Below are positions 7,735-14,457 of a stretch of 14,987 nucleotides of DNA, piece by piece. Source of the stretch: Candidatus Babelota bacterium (GTDB lineage: Bacteria > Babelota > Babeliae > Babelales > Vermiphilaceae); NCBI GenBank assembly GCA_013213985.1, contig JABSSP010000063.1, positions 1 to 14,987 on the forward strand, given 5' to 3'. Made by a program: the position numbers and the translations under genes. Numbering within the stretch: position 1 is the first letter of the stretch; each line of letters starts with the position of its first letter. The notes beneath the pieces were generated by a model. That model had not been told where the DNA came from. It saw nothing but the letters and a program-made list of their open reading frames with translations, and did not search any database.

Positions 7735-9243
7735 ATGTTAAAAAACAAACCCATACTTTTTGCTATTTTAGCATCTTTTTCACTTTCCAGCCTTTCAAGT
7801 TCAACCGTCAGAGAAGATCGATATTGGAGAGATAAATATAGTAATTATTTCGACCAATATACGGGCGAGACGATATATCTCATGACGGTTCCAGATATAG
7901 AAGAACGCGTTGAGATTATACGAGAAGTTCTCTCTTTATGTGAAAAGTATGCTGATGAAGCATTTATACAAGATATTGCCCAGTTCACACAAGGATTTAA
8001 GATTCTTCAAATTAGGGCTTTTATAGTCGACTTAGCAGACGTTTCAGAGGGAAGCAACCTCGATAGAGAAATGTATATTGATGAAGTAAAAAGAGCTCGT
8101 AGATATCTAGGAGATCGTCATACAACACAACTTCAGGAAACTTCTTACGCCACATCGACAGATATATCGGATTCAGCTCAGCAAGAATCGATTCAAGAAA
8201 ATAAGCCTAAATATCCTCTATTAGAAGATGTGTACCACAAGGAAAAAAAGCAGTATTTTGCTAGTGCAGCAAAACAGCTAAAAGAAGGTCAATTTAGAGA
8301 AGAATTTCGCCAAGGAATGCTCCTGTACGGAAAACCAGGAGTAGGAAAAGGAGAAATTGTTGAAGCAATGAAAAATGAATCTGATTGTGAAATTATTAGG
8401 GTTAAGGCTTCTGAACTGGTAGAACGTTATCAAGGAACTGGCTCATCAGCAATTAAAGAGGTTTTTAATAAGGCAAAAATGATTCAATCAAACAAAGGAG
8501 TAATTGTTTTTATTGATGAACTTCAAGCTCTAGCCCCTGTAACAAACAATGCCAATCCCGATTATGGTCATAAATATGAAGGTAAAGATTTTGAAAATAC
8601 GCTGTCTCAGATCTGGACCGAACATGATGAATACTCAAGAAAGCATAAGAATATATTAATTGTTGCTACTACCAATAATTTTGAGCTCATAGATAAACGT
8701 ATTCAAGAACGATTCAAATGCATAGAATTCCCTTATCCCGATGCTGCAGGTGTTGCTGAAATATTAAAAAATAATGTACAGCACTCCAATGTCCCCATGA
8801 CTGAATCAGATTTTAAAAAATATGAGAAACGGTTAAATGGGATGAGCGGAAGAGAAATAAACACTTTTATCAGTGATGCCAAAGATTATATAGAACAGGG
8901 AATGAGCACTAAAGATGCCCTCGAGCAATCTTATAATGACATATTCAAATCAATTAAGGACGCCAAACCTAAAGGCCCATCAACCATGGATATGATAAAA
9001 GATTATTCCATCAAAGGTGCTGCAATAGTTGCAACCGGAACACTTGGATATCTAGCATGGACCGTTGTAGGACCCGTTCTAGTTGCTAAGACATCTGTCC
9101 TTTTCGCCAAGCTTGGCATTACTTCTACAGTAGTGAAAACTGCAGTTGGCGCTGCTGCTGTAAAAACTATTGCCGAAAAAACCTTACCCGAGCCTATGGC
9201 AAAGAGAGTTGAAGAAGTACTCGGTACTCCCCCTGCTGCATAA
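7735..9243 (+). CDS. Exported AAA+ ATPase with C-terminal membrane segments
   Basis: Start chosen at the ATG at 7735 because GGAG (7725-7728) sits six bases upstream; the ATG at 7723 overlaps that site. From 7735 the protein is 502 aa. It opens with a signal peptide (K-N-K then hydrophobic to S-S-S-T, residues 1 to ~23). A polar N-domain follows to ~160. The AAA+ module (~160-400) has Walker A G-K-P-G-V-G-K-G (199-206), a pore-loop-like Y-Q-G (232-234), Walker B V-I-V-F-I-D-E (256-262), sensor-1 A-T-T-N-N (311-315) and a probable arginine finger near Arg322-Arg326. It resembles FtsH/spastin-type ATPases. The Walker A Thr/Ser is Gly206, which is unusual. Two hydrophobic stretches (~428-455 and ~456-480) may anchor the C-terminus. 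Odd points: an AAA+ ATPase carrying an export signal, and no protease domain. It is the first gene of the block; the next starts 22 bases after its stop. Confidence 0.88.
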   Translation: MLKNKPILFAILASFSLSSLSSSTVREDRYWRDKYSNYFDQYTGETIYLMTVPDIEERVEIIREVLSLCEKYADEAFIQDIAQFTQGFKILQIRAFIVDLADVSEGSNLDREMYIDEVKRARRYLGDRHTTQLQETSYATSTDISDSAQQESIQENKPKYPLLEDVYHKEKKQYFASAAKQLKEGQFREEFRQGMLLYGKPGVGKGEIVEAMKNESDCEIIRVKASELVERYQGTGSSAIKEVFNKAKMIQSNKGVIVFIDELQALAPVTNNANPDYGHKYEGKDFENTLSQIWTEHDEYSRKHKNILIVATTNNFELIDKRIQERFKCIEFPYPDAAGVAEILKNNVQHSNVPMTESDFKKYEKRLNGMSGREINTFISDAKDYIEQGMSTKDALEQSYNDIFKSIKDAKPKGPSTMDMIKDYSIKGAAIVATGTLGYLAWTVVGPVLVAKTSVLFAKLGITSTVVKTAVGAAAVKTIAEKTLPEPMAKRVEEVLGTPPAA

Positions 9244-9265
9244 TATCCACTATTAAGGACATTTT

Positions 9266-11062
9266 ATGAAACATTCGTTTAAATCACTTGCTTCAAGACT
9301 ATTTTGCTTTTTATTTCTTAGTAGTGTGGTCTCTCAACCAATAAAACCTGCTGCTATTGCTGGCAGCATTGCTGCGGTTGAAGTAGGGATAATCGCTGCA
9401 GAAGTTGCTGCGGCAATTGGCTATGCACTTTCGGTGCACACCCAAACAATTGACTACGTACAACAAGAACTGAGTTATAATGCTCCAGAAATCGCAGGTA
9501 TACAAATTCAAAATATTCCTCTAGAAGGAAAATCAGATCAAGACGTAGTAAATGCGATCGCACAAAAAGTAACTACAGCAATTGGAGAAAAATACGGTCT
9601 AAATCACATTGAAAGAAGGAAATTATGGGATACTGTACAACTACAATACCCCGAACACGTCCAAACATTACGTCAAAACAGAAGCATGGCGCTAAGTCAA
9701 ACTCACGCTCGTTTTCAATCCATCACGGCTAACTTACGACACGCAAATAGATTAAGGGATGCACAACTAAGAGAAAAAGCTATAGCAAAAGCTGTTTATG
9801 ATTTTTTTGAAGCAAATGCTAGGGCTCATCACCCTGATAACGAAGCCGATACTCAAAAAACATTCAGAGGAATCACAAATTTATTTATTAATTGCAATAG
9901 TGAAAATCTTGCACGTAGAATTGAAGCACGGACATGGCTTTCGCATGTCTCTCAGTGTGATCCATATGTTTTTGGATACAAAATAAAAGAAGCTGCTCTC
10001 AATTTGCAAGAACGTTACTTTGATCACAATAACGATTTAGTTAATCTTTCATATGATAAGCGTCTACCAGAAACAATCAAAACGTTTCTCCAAGAATATA
10101 CTTACTCTTGGGATACAGAATACCTAGAAGAGCAATTACACGGTCAAGTACAAGAAAAAAATTTAGACTCAGGCCACGCTTTTGAACTCATGCGAAGACG
10201 AGACGCTGCTGGTGGCGTATCAGGATGGGACAAATTCTGGGGGTCAAGTAGAAGTTATGAAGAGTGCAAAGTAAAAAATAAGTTTTTTCTTTTTCGGCAT
10301 GGCGACAGACGAAAAGAAATTTTTGAAAATACAAACAACCATCGACTCTATGCAGTAGCAAGCCTAGCCGAACATGGAAACTTTAAAGATGCATCACAAC
10401 TTGCAAAAAGTCATACTGACTACGAGGCAATAAGAATATGCCGCAATAAATTATGCAATCAATACGGAATTTTAAAAAAATATGAACATTTACCAACATG
10501 GCAAAACTTACCACTGCGAGAAAAAAAACACATAGCCAAATTTGAGAGCTATCAAGACAACATGAATCTTGATTTAGAAGCTGAATGGTTAGCTGAGCGA
10601 GCCGCATTATTTGCAAAGAAATCAAAAAAGAAAAAAGCTAAATCAAAAAAAAGTAAAATTGCTACTCAAAGAAGAACACCTTCTCCACCAATGCCTGATC
10701 AAAATCCTGAAGATGATAGAGATCCTAAAACAGGAAAAAAATCAGATCGATCAACTGTTCAAAAAGTTAGAAAAATGGAAGATTTTTTTAAAACTAAGGT
10801 CGGCCAACCCCTGAAAAAAGTTTCTAGAAAATTAGGTGAAAAGAATGGATATATATATCAAGTTACGAAAAAAACTGAAATCAATGGGACAACTTGGCAA
10901 AAAGGATGGTACTATTACTTAGACAAACAACATTGGGATCATATTGAAGTCTTTGACTCACTAAAAAGAGCTGTAAAAGTATTTAACCTAGATGGAACAA
11001 TTAATGCAGCAAAAACAGATGTTGCACTGAAAGCTTTCCGCACTATAAAAAACGTTCCTTAA
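9266..11062 (+). CDS. Exported toxin-like protein with a colicin-E3-type C-terminal tip (598 aa)
   Basis: AAGGA six bases upstream supports the ATG at 9266. Domains by eye: signal peptide (1 to ~24), hydrophobic Ala/Ile/Val stretch (29-55) that could insert in a membrane, long helical and charged central region (~60-445), lysine patch 451-464, proline-rich linker with D-P-K-T-G-K-K (485-492), and a C-terminal domain (~500-598). The last domain carries K-G-W-Y-Y-Y-L-D-K-Q-H-W-D-H-I-E-V-F-D (546-564), then V-F-N-L-D-G-T (572-578). This resembles the core of colicin E3/cytotoxic RNases (Y-E-W-D-x-Q-H-G-x-x-E-x-Y-D, then H-L-G-x-x-D-P-x-T-G), with Asp553, His556 and Glu561 as candidate catalytic residues. 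H-to-E spacing is one longer than in E3. A secreted RNase-type effector or toxin is inferred; its target is unknown. The next gene begins 9 bases after the stop, as immunity or partner genes often do. Confidence 0.7.
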   Translation: MKHSFKSLASRLFCFLFLSSVVSQPIKPAAIAGSIAAVEVGIIAAEVAAAIGYALSVHTQTIDYVQQELSYNAPEIAGIQIQNIPLEGKSDQDVVNAIAQKVTTAIGEKYGLNHIERRKLWDTVQLQYPEHVQTLRQNRSMALSQTHARFQSITANLRHANRLRDAQLREKAIAKAVYDFFEANARAHHPDNEADTQKTFRGITNLFINCNSENLARRIEARTWLSHVSQCDPYVFGYKIKEAALNLQERYFDHNNDLVNLSYDKRLPETIKTFLQEYTYSWDTEYLEEQLHGQVQEKNLDSGHAFELMRRRDAAGGVSGWDKFWGSSRSYEECKVKNKFFLFRHGDRRKEIFENTNNHRLYAVASLAEHGNFKDASQLAKSHTDYEAIRICRNKLCNQYGILKKYEHLPTWQNLPLREKKHIAKFESYQDNMNLDLEAEWLAERAALFAKKSKKKKAKSKKSKIATQRRTPSPPMPDQNPEDDRDPKTGKKSDRSTVQKVRKMEDFFKTKVGQPLKKVSRKLGEKNGYIYQVTKKTEINGTTWQKGWYYYLDKQHWDHIEVFDSLKRAVKVFNLDGTINAAKTDVALKAFRTIKNVP

Positions 11063-11071
11063 GGACTAATA

Positions 11072-12133
11072 ATGACAATATTCAATCGTATAGCCGATAT
11101 TTTAATAAAAATTTCAAAAAAAACTGATAAGAAAATATTTTCACTAGATGAATTAACAGAAATACAAGAATATGCTTTTGATATATCAAAAGAAAAACAA
11201 AAAATAAAAACCATACTTAATAAAATAGAAAATACTGATAATTTAGAAATCTTATCCAGACAATTATCAGATTTATATAGTACTTTACAATACATGGTCT
11301 CTGATGTGGATAACATGGGACAGGAAGTAAGAAAAGCTTTTTGCTATTACTACGGTAAAACATATAAAAACCCGGATTATAAATTCATTTCCAACCCAAA
11401 TAAATTAAAGATAATTCAGGAGGAAAAAAAAGTTGGTCTATATGGCTGTAACAGCTATGTACTCAGAAAATTAGGTAAAAACATTGTCTGCAATGATGGA
11501 AGGATGGGATTTTTCCTATTTAACAAAAATTTAAAAGAAGAAGACTACGTAGCACTCAAATGCAATGCTCCCAACTATCTGTTTGTTAACAACGAAAATA
11601 ATACAGTTTTTGTATACTGTACTGACCCACATGAGATAGTATATGTAAGCTTTGCCCCTTTTGAACGCATTATTATTCCTGTACCCAAAGAGTTAGGTGA
11701 AGAATGTTTCACTGCATTTTACCATTGGGATAATACCTCCATTATTTTAGTAGATTGGAATGGTAACTTTCACCAAGCATCATGGAAAGATAAAACAATA
11801 ATACCAATATCAAAAAATATCGTTGCCAGAAAATATCCTAACTTTTATCAGCTTTATGAAACATCAAAAGAATATGACATTCTTACTGTGTATCCAGAAA
11901 GAGGACAATTTATTTTTGATCTAAAAGAAGAAAATAAACTTGGCATGTTCGATATTAATACTAATGAAACAGTTTACGTCGAAAGACCAAATGACCCCTC
12001 AGGTATCAATGATTACAAAAATGGCATGTTTGCATGTTTAGATCGTCACCAAGTTCTTATTTTAGGTACAGATGGTAAAAATGCGATGATTATTCCAGCT
12101 TTAGGTTGCGAATTCAATTATGTGAATTTTTAG
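11072..12133 (+). CDS. Cytosolic beta-rich protein next to the toxin gene, possible immunity or partner; 3' end apparently frameshifted
   Basis: I do not recognise the family. AAGGA sits six bases before the ATG at 11072, and the gene starts 9 bases after the toxin-like gene. There is no signal peptide. Residues 1-95 are helical and charged, coiled-coil-like. Residues ~120-353 alternate short hydrophobic strands with N/D-G turns (N-N-E-N-N-T-V-F-V-Y, W-N-G-N-F-H, L-I-L-G-T-D-G), as in a beta-propeller or repeat sheet. It ends ...Y-V-N-F-stop at 12131-12133 inside a run of five T. Adding one T would continue the frame for 26 more residues (L-D-D-E-G-L-V-I-L-E-G-N-N...) to a TAA at 12208-12210, six bases before the next gene. 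So the 353-aa form is probably a truncated version of a ~379-aa protein. Location beside an exported toxin-like gene suggests immunity; this is inference. Confidence 0.72.
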   Translation: MTIFNRIADILIKISKKTDKKIFSLDELTEIQEYAFDISKEKQKIKTILNKIENTDNLEILSRQLSDLYSTLQYMVSDVDNMGQEVRKAFCYYYGKTYKNPDYKFISNPNKLKIIQEEKKVGLYGCNSYVLRKLGKNIVCNDGRMGFFLFNKNLKEEDYVALKCNAPNYLFVNNENNTVFVYCTDPHEIVYVSFAPFERIIIPVPKELGEECFTAFYHWDNTSIILVDWNGNFHQASWKDKTIIPISKNIVARKYPNFYQLYETSKEYDILTVYPERGQFIFDLKEENKLGMFDINTNETVYVERPNDPSGINDYKNGMFACLDRHQVLILGTDGKNAMIIPALGCEFNYVNF

Positions 12134-12210
12134 ATGACGAAGGCCTTGTGATATTGGAAGGCAACAATACAAACAACGATACCAATTTAATAAAATATAA
12201 GATTAAATAA
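12130..12210 (+). pseudogene. Out-of-frame 3' tail of the preceding gene
   Basis: In the -1 frame relative to the 11072 gene, TTA at 12130 opens 26 sense codons (L-D-D-E-G-L-V-I-L-E-G-N-N...I-K-Y-K-I-K) ending at TAA 12208-12210. The residues continue the style of the upstream protein: hydrophobic strand, then Gly-Asn turn. The ATG of the next gene comes six bases later, giving normal operon spacing. It could be a one-base loss in a T run, a sequencing or assembly error, or translational or transcriptional slippage at that run. Confidence 0.55.
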
Positions 12211-12215
12211 AATTT

Positions 12216-12425
12216 ATGAAAAAGACCATTGAAAAACTTGAATATCAGTGCTGCTTTTGCGCAAAAGGCCTTGAAAATAATATTTTAACATTCATTGCAA
12301 CAACGGAATGGGATAATTTTAATTCAGAATCACCTAGTCAGCAATTTTGGTCTCATATCTCTTGTTTTAAAAAAACATTGGCTGATAATGTACCACTTTG
12401 TTTTACAAATCTTATAGAAAAATAA
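12216..12425 (+). CDS. Small zinc-ribbon-like protein (69 aa), candidate immunity protein
   Basis: This short cytosolic protein has C-C-F-C at 12-15 and H-I-S-C at 47-50, a CxxC plus HxxC pair that can bind one zinc. Between them are T-E-W-D (30-33) and an aromatic Q-F-W (43-45), and F-K-K (51-53) follows the second pair. No signal peptide is present. No clear ribosome site is seen, so translation may be coupled to the upstream frame, whose unshifted version would end at 12210. Small CxxC/HxxC proteins occur beside polymorphic-toxin genes. The immunity role is inferred only from size, cytosolic location and neighbours. A regulatory or adaptor role is the main alternative. Confidence 0.7.
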   Translation: MKKTIEKLEYQCCFCAKGLENNILTFIATTEWDNFNSESPSQQFWSHISCFKKTLADNVPLCFTNLIEK

Positions 12426-12428
12426 ACT

Positions 12429-13079
12429 ATGAAATATAAAATTACCTCTTTTCTTATTTTTAATCTGTTATTTATCCAATCAAGCATACAAGCTCTAAGT
12501 GCTCCTCCTTTAGTTAAGCATATGCTGTTAGCAGATGTGGATGTAGATAAACTACCTCACCATGATAATACTCCTATATACAGCCCAAAAATACACAATA
12601 CTATTTCTAGAAATACTTTTGAACCAAAACAAGAAATTTGCCCAAATTTAGTCGAACCAAATTATTTTGTAAGAAACATTAAAATAGCTGGTAAATTTTT
12701 AGGTGTATTTGCTGTTATAATTGGGTTAATAAAATTATATGATTTGTATAAAAATGCTCAAAATCAAAAAAAGATCGATAATTTACACCGAATAATCGCT
12801 ACAAATAGTTGGGATGAAGAAGATCCAAAATTACTTGAAGAATTATATTGGTTTGTGTGTGAACTCAGAGACCATCCCGATTGTAAAGAACAAAAAGAAC
12901 AACTAAGCCGTGTAGTAAATTGTTTTCCCGAAGAGATGAGAAAAGAGTTTGAAAAAAAAGCTGCTCCTACTTCAATATCTACGAAGACTGCAAAACAGAA
13001 ATTGACGCATAGTCCAGAAGGATTTTTTCTAACTTTCATTTTTCCGTATTTGATTATGAAAGATTATCCTTCCTTTTAG
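12429..13079 (+). CDS. Exported single-pass membrane protein of unknown function (216 aa)
   Basis: The gene begins 3 bases after the stop of the zinc-ribbon gene without a clear ribosome site, so translational coupling is likely. The N-terminus is a signal peptide (M-K-Y-K then hydrophobic to Q-A-L-S-A near residue 25). A polar segment (26-82) precedes a transmembrane helix (I-K-I-A-G-K-F-L-G-V-F-A-V-I-I-G-L, ~84-103), then a charged, helical C-terminal part with D/E-rich and K-rich segments and cysteines at 144, 152 and 165. The last ~18 residues are hydrophobic (G-F-F-L-T-F-I-F-P-Y) and unlike the rest. They end just before a GC-rich repeat-like segment, so the C-terminus may be rearranged. 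It is the last gene of the block. No terminator is seen after it. Confidence 0.65.
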   Translation: MKYKITSFLIFNLLFIQSSIQALSAPPLVKHMLLADVDVDKLPHHDNTPIYSPKIHNTISRNTFEPKQEICPNLVEPNYFVRNIKIAGKFLGVFAVIIGLIKLYDLYKNAQNQKKIDNLHRIIATNSWDEEDPKLLEELYWFVCELRDHPDCKEQKEQLSRVVNCFPEEMRKEFEKKAAPTSISTKTAKQKLTHSPEGFFLTFIFPYLIMKDYPSF

Positions 13080-13181
13080 GCCCGTCTACGTCAGTCCAGC
13101 CTACGTGTCTCGCTACACTCGCTTACTTCGGCGGACAGCTTTCGACTTTCATTTTTTTTATCAATATTTTATTATAATCCG
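13080..13181. repeat. GC-rich non-coding segment after the block, repeat-like
   Basis: Bases 13081-13140 are 60 percent G+C in an otherwise AT-rich region and hold no convincing ORF. The segment opens with CCCGTCTACG, which recurs at 13867-13876 in another GC-rich non-coding stretch. It contains the direct repeat CTCGCT (x2). It ends with CGACTTTCATTTTT, similar to a stretch at ~13032 inside the preceding gene's end. A dispersed intergenic repeat is suspected. Confidence 0.4.
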
Positions 13182-13319
13182 TTAAAAAACTGGCTTGCAA
13201 ACCAAACCCTTGATGGAACCTGCACCTCCTGCATTACCGTTATCTTCCGCACAATAAGTTTTTGCACTATGCGCCACTAATATTAATGCTGCCATTAAAC
13301 ATAATGATTTTTTTTGCAT
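13182..13319 (-). CDS. 45-aa ORF with a duplicated signal peptide (orphan secreted peptide or gene remnant)
   Basis: The minus-strand ATG at 13319 is preceded by GGAG seven bases upstream and a TATAAT at 13351-13356. Residues 1-23 (M-Q-K-K-S-L-C-L-M-A-A then to A-K-T-Y-C) are nearly the same as the signal peptide of the 229-aa protein (M-A-R-K-K-S...). After the cleavage region the sequence is unrelated: A-E-D-N-G-N-A-G-G-A-G then S-I-K-G-L-V-C-K-P-V-F and TAA at 13182-13184. It is either a 22-residue exported peptide with its own expression signals or the front of a duplicated gene cut off by a rearrangement. The frame being intact and the RBS and -10 being kept favour at least some expression. 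It lies 94 bases downstream of the tmRNA 3' end. Confidence 0.5.
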   Translation of the reverse strand: MQKKSLCLMAALILVAHSAKTYCAEDNGNAGGAGSIKGLVCKPVF

Positions 13320-13396
13320 ACTTTTTTCTCCATGATAAACGATGATTAAGATTATAAAACAACGTTAAGTTTAAAGTTTGATGAAAAAGTATCAAT
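13250..13396 (-). repeat. Long direct repeat, copy B (between ssrA and the 45-aa ORF)
   Basis: Second copy of 7424-7570 in the same orientation, holding signal-peptide codons, RBS and -10 element (13351-13356). It begins within the codons for T-Y-C of the 45-aa ORF and fades out 17 bases before the tmRNA 3' end. The two copies are 5826 bases apart and bracket the five-gene plus-strand block. Confidence 0.92.
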
Positions 13397-13413
13397 GATT
13401 TAGATGAAATGAC

Positions 13414-13792
13414 TGGTGGAGGCGATGGGAGTCGAACCCATGTCCGCGATACGTCAAACTTCAAGTACTCCATGCTCATTCTTTGATTATACTCGGTTAC
13501 CGCTGCAAAGACACAGCATTGTAAACGAGACTGTTTTGTATACGAGCAACATTACAGAACAATAAAACCTACTGTTGCAGTTCTATCTTATATAATACGT
13601 GATAAGCAAACTGATAGACACGTCTGCGTATCAAGTGTCCTAATTAAAGGTTACGCGAAAGCGTACCCCATAGTTCGGACATCATTAGTGTTATTTACAC
13701 TTATTGTTTTGACCAATTGTTTAACGAGCACTCAATCAACGCTCGGCATGCTCTGAAAGCCATCAATATAACGTCGAAGCCAGTACGCCCCC
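13414..13792 (-). ncRNA. ssrA: Transfer-messenger RNA (tmRNA)
   Basis: 379 nt. The 5' end GGGGGCG (13786-13792) pairs with CGCCTCC at the 3' end as a 7-bp acceptor stem (one G-U), followed by discriminator A and encoded CCA (13414-13416). The T arm GGGTTCGACTCCC is intact, and the 5' part has the typical GGCTTCGAC. The tag frame most likely resumes at GTA (13696-13698), placed as the E. coli GCA after TAGTC. It reads V-N-N-T-N-D-V-R-T-M-G-Y-A-F-A and stops at TAA (13651-13653). Pseudoknot-forming repeats lie on both sides (GAGC/GCTC before, GACAC/GTGTC after). With SmpB it rescues stalled ribosomes and tags the product for proteolysis. It lies directly downstream of smpB on the same strand. 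A TATTCT at 13804-13809 could be its -10, with no clear -35. Confidence 0.97.
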
Positions 13793-13983
13793 AAAAATTT
13801 CAAAGAATAACCTCTATATCTTAGAATATGATAATTGGCCTATTTTTGCAATAGCCCTTCGATACACCCGTCTACGCTAAGGCTTCCTTCTTCGTTAAAA
13901 CTTCGTAGAACTTGCGACGTCGGGCACTCAGGATGCGAGTAATCTACCTCATTTTTACAGGGGCAAATGGCCCCAGATAGGCC
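13793..13983. other. Spacer between tmRNA and smpB with GC-rich segment and hairpin
   Basis: No gene is seen. The part next to ssrA is AT-rich and should hold its promoter. Bases 13867-13940 are about half G+C, open with CCCGTCTACG as at 13081, and contain an inverted pair TCTACG...CGTAGA (~13871 to 13900). A 5-bp hairpin GGGGC/GCCCC (13960-13964 with 13970-13974) lies 10 bases past the smpB stop. It lacks a T run on the minus strand, so it is at best a 3'-end-stabilising or Rho-type site. Confidence 0.45.
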
Positions 13984-14457
13984 TTAGACAGGTTTGGCTA
14001 CTCCGTAGTAGCTACCCTTAAGCTCACGCCTGGTGTCACGGGCGATATCACGCTCTTTGAGTACTTGTTTTTTACCGGCAGCCTTTTTATGCTTGGCAAC
14101 CCCAAGTTCAACCTTAATTTTGCTTTTTTTATTGAAGTACATTTTCAGAGGAACAATGGTAATTCCCTTTTTAGAGATATCACCGATAAGTTTAGCGATT
14201 TGTTTTTTGTGTAAGAGAAGTTTACGGGTAGCACGCGATTTTTCTTCATCCTGGCGATAGGCCTTGTCGTATGGAGTGATGTGTGCATTGAGCAAATATA
14301 GTTCGCCATCACGTGCAGTTGCAAATGAACCAACTAAAGAAGCACGACCAGCTCGTAAAGATTTGACTTCATCACCAGTTAAGACAATACCAGCTTCAAT
14401 CTTTTCGAGAATATCGTAATCGTGATAGGCTTTTTTATTTTGAACGATGATTTTCAT
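13984..14457 (-). CDS. smpB: SsrA-binding protein SmpB
   Basis: 157 aa, the usual length. SmpB binds the tRNA-like part of tmRNA and brings it to stalled ribosomes. Family signatures are clear: N-K-K-A-Y-H-D-Y-D near the start, G-I-V-L-T-G-D-E-V-K-S-L-R-A-G (23-37), A-H-I-T-P-Y (58-63), R-K-L-L-L-H-K-K-Q-I (78-87), and G-I-T-I-V-P-L-K-M-Y-F (98-108). The basic C-terminal tail (K-H-K-K-A-A-G-K-K, then R-D-I-A-R-D-T-R-R-E-L-K-G) is the part that enters the mRNA channel. The start at 14457 matches the family N-terminus, though no strong ribosome site precedes it. It lies 191 bases upstream of ssrA, same strand. Confidence 0.98.
   Translation of the reverse strand: MKIIVQNKKAYHDYDILEKIEAGIVLTGDEVKSLRAGRASLVGSFATARDGELYLLNAHITPYDKAYRQDEEKSRATRKLLLHKKQIAKLIGDISKKGITIVPLKMYFNKKSKIKVELGVAKHKKAAGKKQVLKERDIARDTRRELKGSYYGVAKPV

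Noticed and set aside
13414..13450. Phage or integrative-element attachment site at the tmRNA 3' end
   Set aside because: The 3' end of ssrA is a common integration target, but no second copy of its last bases and no integrase are visible in the window; the bracketing repeats are the leader copies, not an att core.
13267..13479. Minus-strand ORF of 70 codons across 13267-13479
   Set aside because: It runs through the tmRNA 3' domain and the duplicated leader in a frame unrelated to the signal peptide; chance ORF.
13960..13974. GGGGC/GCCCC hairpin as an intrinsic terminator of smpB
   Set aside because: On the minus strand the stem is followed by TGTAAAAATG, not a T run; kept only as a hairpin note.
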